DNA from: Maribacter caenipelagi
Lineage (GTDB): Bacteria > Bacteroidota > Bacteroidia > Flavobacteriales > Flavobacteriaceae
DNA length: 64,000 bases
Direction: 5' to 3'
Assembly: GCF_004364175.1 (NCBI RefSeq)
Contig: NZ_SNZW01000016.1
Location: 343,133-407,132 of the forward strand
Notes under the pieces: model-generated
Database searches by the model: none
Seen by the model: the letters and a program-made list of their open reading frames with translations, nothing else
Told to the model about the DNA's origin: nothing
Part shown: piece by piece, positions 35,886 through 44,546 of the stretch
Layout of the letters: each line of letters opens with the position of its first letter
Position numbering within the stretch: position 1 is the first letter of the stretch
Translations under genes and position numbers: made by a program

Positions 35886-37106
35886 TTATGCTTTTATACT
35901 TTTGACATCCAGTATATTAAGGTCTTCAAGACATTTTTTCATTAGTGTGTACGTTCTTTGAATGTCATCATCCAATCCTATTGAGAATCGAATTAATCCG
36001 TTTCCAAGTCCCATTTCTTCTTGTTCTTCTAACGGAATTTCTGAAGATGTGGAGCTTCCGGGTGCGCTGAATAATGTTTTATAAAACCCGAGGCTAACTG
36101 CTAGGTAACCTAGTTTTCTTTCTTGCATTAGTTCCATCAAAGCATTGGCATTTTCAAGAGTGCCTACATCCATAGTTATTAAACCGCCATATCCGTATTC
36201 CGGATTCATCTGATCTTCCATAATCAAATGTCCTGGGTGAGAGGGGAGTCCTGGGTATACAACTCTTAATCCGTCCTTTTCAAAATTTTCAGCTAAAAAT
36301 TGGGCATTTTGGCTATGCTGTTTCATTCGAATGTGTAGCGTACGCATGTTCTTTAAAATCGATGCTGCTCTCATGCTATCAAGGGTGCTTCCTAAAAGCA
36401 TTCCTGCTCCATTATTTACATCTTTAAGACTAAGGCAGAATTCTGTTGTGCCACAAACGACACCGGCAACACAGTCACTGGTTCCATTAATAAATTTGGT
36501 AAGGCTATGAATAACAATGTCAGCACCTAATTTGGCAGGTGATACGGTTAATGGAGAAAATGTATTGTCAACAATTAATGGTAGCTGATTTTTTTTTGAA
36601 ATGCGTGAAAGTGCTGAAATATCTGCAACCTCTAAAAGCGGATTACTTACACTTTCGCAGTATATCATCTTAGTATTTGGCGTAATAGCTTCGGCTACGG
36701 CATCAAGATCGGTGATATCTAGAAATGTTGTTTTGATTCCGAATTTAATCAAGAAGTTTTTCATGAAGGCGTATGTGCCACCATAAATTGTTCTACTACT
36801 GATGATATGGTCGCCAGAATTACACAGCTGTAAAATAACCGTTGTTATCGCGCCCATGCCGCTAGCCGTTACATTGGCGCTTTCGGTACCTTCTAAAGCA
36901 GCTAAAGCTTCTCCTAAATATAAGTTTGAAGGTGAAGAATGTCTGCTGTATAAATAGCACCCTTCTGTATTTCCCTCAAAAGTGTCGAACATTGTTTTTG
37001 CCGATATAAAAGTATAGGTAGATGAATCTGAAATGGACGGGTTGACTCCACCATATTCGCCGAAGTATTGTAAATCTTGTAGGTCGTTGCTGTTTTTTTG
37101 GCTCAT
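35886..37106 (-). CDS. Cys/Met metabolism PLP-dependent enzyme (methionine gamma-lyase/cystathionine gamma-synthase family)
   Basis: This 406-residue enzyme of the trans-sulfuration family has PLP Lys204 in HSLTKFINGTSD, the phosphate-binding ASGMGAITT (81-89), cofactor Asp180 in LIVDNTFSP, and YLYSR near 51-55. Family members cleave or form C-S bonds (methionine gamma-lyase, cystathionine gamma-lyase/synthase, O-acetylhomoserine sulfhydrylase). The Cys next to the substrate in classical methionine gamma-lyases (YGCT) is Gly here (TIYGGTY), so a lyase role is not certain. It is divergent from an Lrp/AsnC regulator across a 150-bp gap with a palindrome, so amino-acid-responsive control is likely. 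Confidence 0.85.
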   Translation of the reverse strand: MSQKNSNDLQDLQYFGEYGGVNPSISDSSTYTFISAKTMFDTFEGNTEGCYLYSRHSSPSNLYLGEALAALEGTESANVTASGMGAITTVILQLCNSGDHIISSRTIYGGTYAFMKNFLIKFGIKTTFLDITDLDAVAEAITPNTKMIYCESVSNPLLEVADISALSRISKKNQLPLIVDNTFSPLTVSPAKLGADIVIHSLTKFINGTSDCVAGVVCGTTEFCLSLKDVNNGAGMLLGSTLDSMRAASILKNMRTLHIRMKQHSQNAQFLAENFEKDGLRVVYPGLPSHPGHLIMEDQMNPEYGYGGLITMDVGTLENANALMELMQERKLGYLAVSLGFYKTLFSAPGSSTSSEIPLEEQEEMGLGNGLIRFSIGLDDDIQRTYTLMKKCLEDLNILDVKSIKA

Positions 37107-37194
37107 GATTTGTTGTTTTCTGTAAAAATACCTTTTGAATGTAAAATTGTCAATAGGTTAGTATTTTATTAGAATTTAAAACTATAATTAATAT

Positions 37195-37219
37195 AATAAT
37201 AGATTTATATTCTATTATT
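37195..37219. promoter_or_regulatory. 25-bp inverted repeat between the PLP lyase and the Lrp/AsnC gene
   Basis: Perfect 9-bp arms AATAATAGA and TCTATTATT are separated by 7 bp. It lies 38 bp upstream of the regulator gene and about 90 bp from the lyase start, a good place for auto-control by the Lrp/AsnC protein. Lrp-type sites are AT-rich imperfect palindromes, in line with this. Confidence 0.45.
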
Positions 37220-37256
37220 GTGTATTTTGTAACAACTGAACAGAATTATATTCGTT

Positions 37257-37715
37257 ATGAAACTTGATCAAATAGATAATAGACTCCTAGAGTTATTACA
37301 AGAAGATAGTAAGAAGACCACTAAAGAGTATGCTTTAAAGTTAGGACTTTCTACGACTGCCATTTATGAACGTATAAAAAGGTTAGAGCGTGGAGGTGCA
37401 ATTAGAAGTTACGTAGCCTTAGTAGATAAAGCTATTGTAAATAGGAACTTTACGGTATTTTGCCATGTGAAATTAGTACAGCATGTTAAGGATAATATTG
37501 CACAATTTGAAGCGCAGGTTATGCGTTTGCAAGAGGTAGTTGAGTGTCATCATTTAAGTGGTGATTATGATTACCTTTTAAAAATACACGTTCAAGATAT
37601 GGATGCGTACCGAAATTTTATGGTCAATAAATTAACGACCATGAATCATATTGGTAGTACCCAAAGCTCTTTTACCATAAAAGAGGTGAAGCATTCTACT
37701 GCTATTCCTCTTTAA
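37257..37715 (+). CDS. Lrp/AsnC family transcriptional regulator
   Basis: This 152-residue regulator has the two-domain layout of the family: an N-terminal winged HTH (about 1-62; LDQIDNRLLELLQ, then STTAIYERIKRLERGGAI) and a C-terminal RAM/ACT-like ligand domain (about 68-148; VVECHHLSGDYDYLLKIHVQDM). These proteins form octamers that sense an amino acid. The divergent neighbour handles sulfur amino acids, so methionine or a related compound is a likely effector and that gene a likely target; both are inference. Confidence 0.93.
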   Translation: MKLDQIDNRLLELLQEDSKKTTKEYALKLGLSTTAIYERIKRLERGGAIRSYVALVDKAIVNRNFTVFCHVKLVQHVKDNIAQFEAQVMRLQEVVECHHLSGDYDYLLKIHVQDMDAYRNFMVNKLTTMNHIGSTQSSFTIKEVKHSTAIPL

Positions 37716-37763
37716 AACTAAAAATAGTATTAATTTTGTAAGACATTAGAAAACAAATATTTT

Positions 37764-39170
37764 ATGGATCAATATGATGTAGCCATTATAGGCTCAGGAC
37801 CTGGAGGATACGTAGCGGCAATACGTTGTGCACAACTAGGAATGAAAACAGCGATAATCGAAAAATATTCCACTTTGGGTGGAACATGTTTGAATGTTGG
37901 TTGTATTCCTTCAAAGGCGTTGTTAGATTCTTCTCATCATTACGAAGATGCTACCAAGCATTTCGAAGAGCATGGTATTGAAATTCCTGGTGAGATTAAA
38001 GTGAATTTAGAGAAAATGATTGCACGTAAGCAAGGCGTTGTAGATCAGACAACCAAGGGAATTGAGTTCTTGATGGATAAAAATAAAATTACCGTTTATG
38101 AAGGTGTTGGTAGCTTTAAAGATGCTACTCATGTTAACATCAAAAAAAACGATGGTAAGACAGAAGAAATAGAAGCAAAGAATATTATTATCGCAACTGG
38201 TTCTAAACCTTCAACTTTACCTTTTATAAAATTAGACAAAGAACGCATCATTACTTCTACCGAAGCTTTAGAGCTTAAAGAAATACCAAAACATATGATT
38301 GTTATTGGTGGTGGTGTAATTGGTCTTGAATTAGGACAAGTATATAAGAGACTTGGAGCGGAAGTTACAGTAGTAGAATTTATGGACCGTATTATTCCTG
38401 GTATGGACGGTGCGCTTTCTAAAGAGTTAACTAAAGTGATGAAAAAGCAAAAAGTAAAATTTGCGTTATCTCATAAAGTGAAGTCGGTTGAAAGAAAAGG
38501 TGATCAGGTAATAGTTAAGGCTGATAATAAAAAAGGCGAAGAAGTAGTTTTTGAAGGTGATTATTGTTTAGTTGCCGTAGGAAGAAAACCATATACAGAC
38601 GGATTGAATGCTGATGCCGCTGGTGTTAAACTTGATGAAAGAGGTAAGGTTATTGTTGACGAGCATTTGAAAACAAACGTTGATAATATTTACGCTATCG
38701 GTGATGTAATCAAAGGTGCTATGTTAGCTCACAAAGCTGAAGAAGAAGGTACTTTGGTTGCTGAGATATTAGCAGGTCAAAAACCGCATATCGATTACAA
38801 TTTAATACCTGGCGTAGTTTATACATGGCCAGAGGTTGCTGCTGTTGGTAAAACAGAAGAGGAACTAAAAGAAGCAGGAGTAGCATATAAGGTAGGTCAA
38901 TTTCCTATGCGTGCATTAGGTCGGGCTAGAGCAAGTATGGATACTGACGGATTCGTAAAGATTTTAGCGGATAAAAAGACCGATGAAGTTTTAGGTGTAC
39001 ATATGGTTGGTGCTCGTTGTGCCGATTTAATTGCCGAAGCAGTTACAGCAATGGAGTTTAGAGCTTCTGCTGAAGATATTTCTAGAATGAGCCATGCTCA
39101 CCCTACATATGCTGAAGCGGTTAAAGAAGCAGCGTTAGCAGCTACCGATGATCGTGCTTTGCATGTGTAA
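37764..39170 (+). CDS. lpdA: Dihydrolipoyl dehydrogenase (E3)
   Basis: This 468-residue FAD-dependent disulfide oxidoreductase reoxidises the lipoyl arms of 2-oxoacid dehydrogenase complexes and the glycine cleavage system. FAD binding is at IIGSGPGGYVAA (8-19), the redox disulfide at GGTCLNVGCIPSKALL (C42, C47), NAD binding at VIGGGVIGLELG (about 181-192) and the C-terminal catalytic dyad at SHAHPTYAEAV (about 442-452). All landmarks are intact. No E1/E2 gene is beside it, so the enzyme probably serves several complexes. It ends just before a strong bidirectional terminator. Confidence 0.96.
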   Translation: MDQYDVAIIGSGPGGYVAAIRCAQLGMKTAIIEKYSTLGGTCLNVGCIPSKALLDSSHHYEDATKHFEEHGIEIPGEIKVNLEKMIARKQGVVDQTTKGIEFLMDKNKITVYEGVGSFKDATHVNIKKNDGKTEEIEAKNIIIATGSKPSTLPFIKLDKERIITSTEALELKEIPKHMIVIGGGVIGLELGQVYKRLGAEVTVVEFMDRIIPGMDGALSKELTKVMKKQKVKFALSHKVKSVERKGDQVIVKADNKKGEEVVFEGDYCLVAVGRKPYTDGLNADAAGVKLDERGKVIVDEHLKTNVDNIYAIGDVIKGAMLAHKAEEEGTLVAEILAGQKPHIDYNLIPGVVYTWPEVAAVGKTEEELKEAGVAYKVGQFPMRALGRARASMDTDGFVKILADKKTDEVLGVHMVGARCADLIAEAVTAMEFRASAEDISRMSHAHPTYAEAVKEAALAATDDRALHV

Positions 39171-39191
39171 ATAGCATAAATTTTTGATATA

Positions 39192-39217
39192 AAAAGGCAG
39201 CCAACTGGCTGCCTTTT
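39192..39217. terminator. Bidirectional intrinsic terminator between lpdA and the acyltransferase
   Basis: Perfect 11-bp stem, arms 39192-39202 and 39207-39217, loop AACT, with an A-run on the left and T-run on the right. It lies between two convergent genes and should stop transcription from both sides. Confidence 0.93.
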
Positions 39218-39240
39218 CTGTTTTATAATTATATGTGAAT

Positions 39241-40425
39241 TTAGTTTTTTATTAAACCTAGAACTCGTAATACTTTCTCTGTAGCAGATTTTAAAACTTC
39301 AAAAGCGATAATAGCGAATTGTTCTAAGTAAATTCTAGTAGTGGATAAAACGGAATGTATGTTTGCCTTTATTTCAGCTTTATGATTCTCGTATTTTAAA
39401 GCAAAAAAGGTGCTTGCGATCATAAATAGAATAGCGCCAGGTACCACTAAATACGGATTTAATGAATGATGAAAGAATCGGTATAAGCCTACTCCCGTAA
39501 AACTACCGTATAATATAATGAAATGAATGATGTAGATAGATAAGGTGCTTTGACCTATTCTTAGCCAAGTTGCATTCATTAAGAATTTTCTAAGTACTAT
39601 GAATATAGAAAAAACAAGTAGCACATCACCCAAACGTATAAATAAGTAGTTGTTGTTAAAAATTGATTGAAACAATTGTATTCCAGTAGCTTCATAAATT
39701 GAAAGGAAAAAATCTGAAGAAAGGAATATCAATGTTAGTCCGGTTGCTATGTAAGCTGGTACAATATAATTATACAGGTTTTTACTGTCTTGGTATTTAG
39801 AGAAAATAACAGACATAAAACTACCAATAGTAGCATAACCCAACCATGGTATAATCGTAAAAACAGATCCATTGGCTTTTGTTAGGTAATTTGCAAAAAC
39901 CTGCGGTAAAAACTCAAAACTAGATGCTTTATACATCGGTTCAAAAATGAATAGTAATAGGGTAGTAGTTAAAAGAATTGTTGGGAATATCCATTTTTGT
40001 TTTGCAGAGGTTAGTATGTAAAATCCGATAATGAATAATATCGATAACCCTATACAATGTAGAACATCTACCAAATAGAAAGAATCATAAATTTCACCTT
40101 TGAACAAACCAAAGATGTTTATTCGTAATAGGTAAGCAATGACCAATAGTTCTAATCCGCGTTTAATTCCCTTTTTAACTCGTGGGTTCGACCAACCGGT
40201 TTGCTTGGATCGAATTAATAAGAATGTAAAAATGAATCCAGATACAGTAAAAAATACTGGTGCGGTAATTCCTCTAAAATATTTCCAAGTACTGAACAAC
40301 ATATTAGAGTTGTCTCTAAAGGCATTATCAAGTAGGCCGTCTATAAAATGACCTTGTAACATCATTAAAATAGCCCATGCTCTTATGGCATCTAAAAAAA
40401 ACAATCTTGACTTAGAGTTGCTCAT
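39241..40425 (-). CDS. Multi-pass membrane acyltransferase-like protein (HGSNAT/DUF1624 type)
   Basis: This 394-residue protein has about ten hydrophobic segments and the family opening RLFFLDAIRAWAILMMLQGHFIDG (His at residue 26), followed by FFTVSGFIFTFLL. These features fit the membrane acyltransferases of the DUF1624/heparan-alpha-glucosaminide N-acetyltransferase and YeiB group, where an early His is used in acyl transfer. It ends with a charged amphipathic tail. No neighbour points to a substrate; a cell-envelope glycan is the usual guess. It has its own TAnnTTTG element and shares the terminator with lpdA. Confidence 0.7.
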   Translation of the reverse strand: MSNSKSRLFFLDAIRAWAILMMLQGHFIDGLLDNAFRDNSNMLFSTWKYFRGITAPVFFTVSGFIFTFLLIRSKQTGWSNPRVKKGIKRGLELLVIAYLLRINIFGLFKGEIYDSFYLVDVLHCIGLSILFIIGFYILTSAKQKWIFPTILLTTTLLLFIFEPMYKASSFEFLPQVFANYLTKANGSVFTIIPWLGYATIGSFMSVIFSKYQDSKNLYNYIVPAYIATGLTLIFLSSDFFLSIYEATGIQLFQSIFNNNYLFIRLGDVLLVFSIFIVLRKFLMNATWLRIGQSTLSIYIIHFIILYGSFTGVGLYRFFHHSLNPYLVVPGAILFMIASTFFALKYENHKAEIKANIHSVLSTTRIYLEQFAIIAFEVLKSATEKVLRVLGLIKN

Positions 40426-40481
40426 TATAACAATTATATCCTATATACTTATAAAACAGTATGTTTAGATGTTTAAAACGG

Positions 40482-40489
40482 CAAAATTA
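40482..40489 (-). promoter_or_regulatory. Candidate -7 promoter element for the membrane acyltransferase
   Basis: TAATTTTG on the minus strand matches TAnnTTTG and lies 57 bp upstream of the ATG. No -33 partner is visible. Confidence 0.3.
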
Positions 40490-40553
40490 GATAAAATATT
40501 CTAAGATGTATCGTAATTGAATTAAATTCGCAATCATACATTAAAATAAGTCT

Positions 40554-41090
40554 ATGAGTTATGTTTTAGCATTTGCAGGTAGTAATTCTTCAGTATCCAT
40601 TAATTATAAATTGGTAAAGTATACTGCTACTTTAATAAAAGGAGAAGAAGTTAGGTTAAGGGATCTTTCAAAATATCCATTTCCGATATACAGTCAAGAT
40701 GCAGAAAAGGAAAACGGGTTCTCTAATTCGTTAGTAGAATTCAATAATGAAATTGCCAATTCTAAAGGGTTGCTCATATCGGTAAATGAGCATAATAGCT
40801 ACCCATCGGCATACTTTAAAAATACGATGGATTGGTTATCTCGATTTGATACTAAATTTCTTGCAGATAAAAAGATTTTATTGATGGCAACTTCAAACGG
40901 TGGTCGTGGAGCTATCGGTGCTTTAGAAGTGGCGTAAAAAATGATTGCTAGATTTCAGGGCACGGTTGTAGCATCTTTCTCATTGCCGAAATATAGCGAG
41001 AACTTTGATGAAGTAGAGGGAATTACAAATGTTGAGCTTGCTAAGATTTATGCAGACAAAGTAGCTTCTTTTGTAAAGTCTATTTCTTAA
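40554..41090 (+). pseudogene. NADPH-dependent FMN reductase gene interrupted by an in-frame TAA
   Basis: The first 127 codons encode the flavodoxin-like fold of an NADPH-dependent FMN reductase: FAGSNSSVSINYKLV (phosphate loop, 7-21), PFPIYSQDAE, ISVNEHNSYPSAYFKNTMDWLSR and ATSNGGRGAIGAL. A TAA at 40935-40937 then stops the frame. The same frame continues after the stop for 50 more sense codons (KMIARFQG...ASFSLPKYSENFD...) to a TAA at 41088-41090, giving about 178 codons in all, the usual family length. One base change (for example from AAA or GAA) explains the break. The product lacks the last strand and helix and is probably non-functional. A sequencing error is possible. There is an ATG at 40941 that could reinitiate. 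Confidence 0.85.
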
Positions 41091-41167
41091 CTATAGAACG
41101 TACTACAAAAGTTAAATAAACCTAAGTCTTCCCTATTAGGTTTAGGGGACTTCGTTACCTTTGTTTC

Positions 41168-42478
41168 GTGTTTAAAGCTTTTACAAAACATATTAAAGAT
41201 TCTTTTCCAGAATTGTTAGATACTCACTTCATCATCGCATGTAGTGGTGGTTTGGACAGTACAGTTTTAGTTGAATTGTGCCAGCAAGCTAAATTGAACT
41301 TTTCAATAGCACATTGTAATTTTAGATTGCGAGGCGCTGCAAGTGATGGTGATGAATCTTTTGTTCGTGAGTATGCCGAAAAAATTAAAAAGGAAGTCTT
41401 TGTAACCCATTTCGCCACCCTTGACTATGTTAATCAACATAAAGTTTCGGTACAAATGGCAGCTCGTGAATTGCGATATGCATGGTTTGAACAATTACTA
41501 AAAGAGAATAAAAGTTTTTACTTGCTAACGGCACATCATGCCAATGATAATTTAGAAACTTTTATTATTAATCTATCGCGAGGTACCGGTATTGATGGCT
41601 TAACAGGTATTCCAGAAAAAATCAATTATATAAGAAGACCTTTGTTACCTTTTACGCGTCAAGAATTGGAATCTTTTGCGCAGACTGAAAATATGAATTG
41701 GCGTGAAGACGCTAGTAATGCCGATACCAAATATTTGCGGAATAAAATTCGACTAGAGATTATTCCGAAATTGAATGAGCTACATCCAACTTTTTCAGAG
41801 AATTTTAGAAATACACTGGATTATTTACAGCAGACCGAAGCCATTGCTTCGGCTTATCTCAAGAAATTAAAAGAAGAACTTTTTGTTGCTAAAGGCGATA
41901 GGTTTGAAATTGAAATATCAAAATTGAAAGAGTTACGTCCGCTTTCAACTTACTTGCATGGTTTATTCAGTGCTTTCGGATTCAAGGAAATGGATAATCT
42001 TGAAGCACTGTTAGACGGACTAACTGGCAAGCAATTGGCTTCTAGTACACATGTTATGGTTAAAAACCGAGATGTATTGATTTTATCTACAAAGGAGAAA
42101 AGTAAATTAGATGCTCAGGAGTATGTGATTACGGAAGAAGAAGTACCTTTGAACCTTCCTTTGAACTTGAAATTTACTGTGGTATACGAACGTTTTGATA
42201 ATACTGATAATGTGATTTTTGTTCAAAAGAATGCATTAAAGTATCCGCTGACAGTAAGAAAATGGAAAACGGGCGACTATTTTTATCCGATAGGTCTAAA
42301 TCGGAAAAAGAAATTGTCAAAGTTTTTTAAAGATGAGAAAGTAGATGTCTTGTCAAAAGAAGAAACTTGGTTATTATGCTCAGAAGGGCAAATTGTTTGG
42401 GTTATTGGTATGCGTGCAGACCACCGTTTTAGGGTTACCGATACCGTTCAAGAGATTTTAAAAATAGAATGTAAATGA
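41168..42478 (+). CDS. tilS: tRNA(Ile)-lysidine synthetase
   Basis: This 436-residue enzyme modifies C34 of tRNA-Ile(CAU) to lysidine so that it reads AUA codons. The PP-loop is at SGGLDST (26-32) and the family motif TAHHANDNLETFI lies at about 120-132. The N-terminal ATPase domain is followed by an RNA-binding middle part and the C-terminal substrate-recognition domain (about 355-434; LTVRKWKTGDYFYPIG). The start is GTG at 41168; no ATG with a better context lies upstream. The stop overlaps the dsbD-like ATG by 4 bp (ATGA), so the two are co-translated. Essential in most bacteria. Confidence 0.95.
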   Translation: MFKAFTKHIKDSFPELLDTHFIIACSGGLDSTVLVELCQQAKLNFSIAHCNFRLRGAASDGDESFVREYAEKIKKEVFVTHFATLDYVNQHKVSVQMAARELRYAWFEQLLKENKSFYLLTAHHANDNLETFIINLSRGTGIDGLTGIPEKINYIRRPLLPFTRQELESFAQTENMNWREDASNADTKYLRNKIRLEIIPKLNELHPTFSENFRNTLDYLQQTEAIASAYLKKLKEELFVAKGDRFEIEISKLKELRPLSTYLHGLFSAFGFKEMDNLEALLDGLTGKQLASSTHVMVKNRDVLILSTKEKSKLDAQEYVITEEEVPLNLPLNLKFTVVYERFDNTDNVIFVQKNALKYPLTVRKWKTGDYFYPIGLNRKKKLSKFFKDEKVDVLSKEETWLLCSEGQIVWVIGMRADHRFRVTDTVQEILKIECK

Positions 42479-44439
42479 TTAGATTTTTTGCTTTATTACT
42501 TTTTGTATTTGTATTACCACTTGGTACATTCGCACAAACTGATGATGAACCTGTAGTTTGGGAACATCATATAAATAAGATTTCTGATTCGGAATATGAA
42601 TTGGTAATGCGAGCAAAAATCTTAGATGGTTGGCATATGTACTCTCAATTTACTTCAGAATTTGGCTCTTTGCCAAGTGAATTTACCTATAATGGTAATG
42701 GTACAATATATGAACTTATCGACGGTACAGAAGAGAGTAAAACCATAAAAGAATACAGCGAAATATTTGAGGTTGAAGAGACGTATTTTAAAAATGATGC
42801 AACCTTTACACAGCGTATTAAAATATTAGACCCGGCAATAAATCAGATTGATGTTGACTTGTTTTTTCAAGTATGTAAAGAGGTATGTATACCTATGGAT
42901 AAGAAATTTATCTTTACCCTAGATGGTTCTGCAGCTCAAGAAATTATAACAACTGTTGATGACAGAAGTTTAGCATTAGGGCAAAAGTTACGATTAGATT
43001 TAAAGAATAAAGAACTGCTTGCCCAAGGTCAAGATAACATTGCAGAGACGACTAATATTTGGGTAATTTTCGGGTTAGGTTTTCTTGGCGGATTAATAGC
43101 TCTGTTGACTCCATGTGTGTTTCCAATGATCCCGCTAACGGTATCATTCTTCACCAAACATTCTAAAAATAAATCGAAAGGGATTGTAAATGCATTGCTT
43201 TATGGATTCTTTATTATTCTAATCTACTTTTTATTGAGCCTACCATTTCATTTGTTCGATTCTGTAGATTCTCAAATTCTAAATTCTATCGCCACTAATG
43301 TCTGGTTGAATTTATTATTCTTTGTCATATTCATATTCTTCGCCTTTTCGTTTTTCGGATACTATGAATTGACCTTACCAAGCTCATGGGCTAACAAAAT
43401 GGATGATGCATCGTCTAAAGTTGGTGGAGTGTTAGGTATCTTTTTTATGGCCGTAACCTTGGCTATTGTATCTTTCTCTTGTACTGGTCCTATTTTAGGC
43501 GGACTACTTGGTGGCACTACTTTGGCGGAAGGTGAAGTGGCTACCAATCTTACCGCTGGTATGACTGGGTTTGGGGTGGCATTGGCATTGCCCTTTGCGT
43601 TATTTGCGTTATTCCCTGCATGGTTAAATTCACTTCCAAAATCTGGTGGATGGATGACTACCGTTAAAGTGGTGTTAGGCTTTCTAGAAATTGGTTTAGC
43701 ACTTAAATTCTTGTCGAATGCAGATTTAGTAGGTCATTGGGATATTTTGAAGAGAGAAGTATTTTTGGTTATTTGGATTGTGTTAGGAATAGCAATGACA
43801 TTATACTTATTCGGATTATATAAATTTCCGCACGATGGTCCTGTTAAGAAATTATCTTTTGGCAGAAAAGTTACTGCCTTTATAAGTGCAGCCTTTACCA
43901 TCTATATGATATTAGGTGTTGCTAAAATTACCAACTTGAAATTGTTGAGTGGTTTTCCTCCGCCAGAGTTTTACAGCGTTTTTGAGCAAGAAAGCGATTG
44001 CCCGCTAGGTATAGATTGTTTCAAAGATTTTGATGAGGGTCTTGCGCATGCGAAAGAGGTGAATAAACCTATTCTATTAGATTTTACGGGTTGGGCTTGT
44101 GTTAACTGTAGAAAGATGGAAGAAAATGTATGGAGCGATGCAGAAGTATTCCCGATTATAAAGGATAATTACGTTCTTATTTCTTTATATACCGATGATC
44201 GAGAAGAATTGCCTGAAATAGAACAATTTAATTTTCAATATGATAGTGGTCGAGTTAAAGAAATTAGTAACATTGCTCAAAAATGGGGTACTTTTCAAGA
44301 TGTAAACTTTAGCTCTATCTCTCAACCATTTTATGTGTTGCTTTCGCCAGATTTGAAAGTGTTGAATACATCTATTCAAAATTCAGATATACCAACCTAT
44401 AAAAACTGGTTGTTAGAAGGATTACGAAATAATAATTAA
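42475..44439 (+). CDS. dsbD: DsbD-family thiol:disulfide interchange protein
   Basis: This 654-residue inner-membrane protein carries electrons from cytoplasmic thioredoxin to the periplasm. It has a signal peptide (1-20), an N-terminal DsbD-alpha-like domain (about 25-170; FFQVCKEVCIPM with a Cys pair), an eight-helix membrane domain (about 185-490) with the redox cysteines in LLTPCVFPMIPL and SFSCTGPILGG, and a C-terminal thioredoxin-like domain with WACVNCRKME (about 545). All six cysteines of the relay are present, so it should be active. It is coupled to tilS by a 4-bp overlap. Periplasmic partners are not in this window. Confidence 0.92.
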   Translation: MIRFFALLLFVFVLPLGTFAQTDDEPVVWEHHINKISDSEYELVMRAKILDGWHMYSQFTSEFGSLPSEFTYNGNGTIYELIDGTEESKTIKEYSEIFEVEETYFKNDATFTQRIKILDPAINQIDVDLFFQVCKEVCIPMDKKFIFTLDGSAAQEIITTVDDRSLALGQKLRLDLKNKELLAQGQDNIAETTNIWVIFGLGFLGGLIALLTPCVFPMIPLTVSFFTKHSKNKSKGIVNALLYGFFIILIYFLLSLPFHLFDSVDSQILNSIATNVWLNLLFFVIFIFFAFSFFGYYELTLPSSWANKMDDASSKVGGVLGIFFMAVTLAIVSFSCTGPILGGLLGGTTLAEGEVATNLTAGMTGFGVALALPFALFALFPAWLNSLPKSGGWMTTVKVVLGFLEIGLALKFLSNADLVGHWDILKREVFLVIWIVLGIAMTLYLFGLYKFPHDGPVKKLSFGRKVTAFISAAFTIYMILGVAKITNLKLLSGFPPPEFYSVFEQESDCPLGIDCFKDFDEGLAHAKEVNKPILLDFTGWACVNCRKMEENVWSDAEVFPIIKDNYVLISLYTDDREELPEIEQFNFQYDSGRVKEISNIAQKWGTFQDVNFSSISQPFYVLLSPDLKVLNTSIQNSDIPTYKNWLLEGLRNNN

Positions 44440-44443
44440 ATTA

Positions 44444-44451
44444 TAGTTTTG
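44444..44451 (+). promoter_or_regulatory. Candidate -7 promoter element for the penicillin acylase gene
   Basis: TAGTTTTG matches TAnnTTTG just past the dsbD stop and would give a leader of about 90 nt. No TTG at the usual -33 distance. Confidence 0.3.
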
Positions 44452-44519
44452 TAGGATGTTGACTACTTGTCAATAAAAAGCAGAGCTGCGAGGCGTTTAA
44501 TGTAAAAAATAGTTATAAC

Positions 44520-44538
44520 TTGGGGTCAATTCCCCCAA
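44520..44538 (+). promoter_or_regulatory. GC-rich hairpin immediately before the penicillin acylase start codon
   Basis: TTGGGG (44520-44525) pairs with CCCCAA (44533-44538) over a 7-nt loop, ending 8 nt before the ATG. It is unusually GC-rich for this genome and could mask the ribosome-binding region. Confidence 0.35.
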
Positions 44539-44546
44539 ACTGAACT

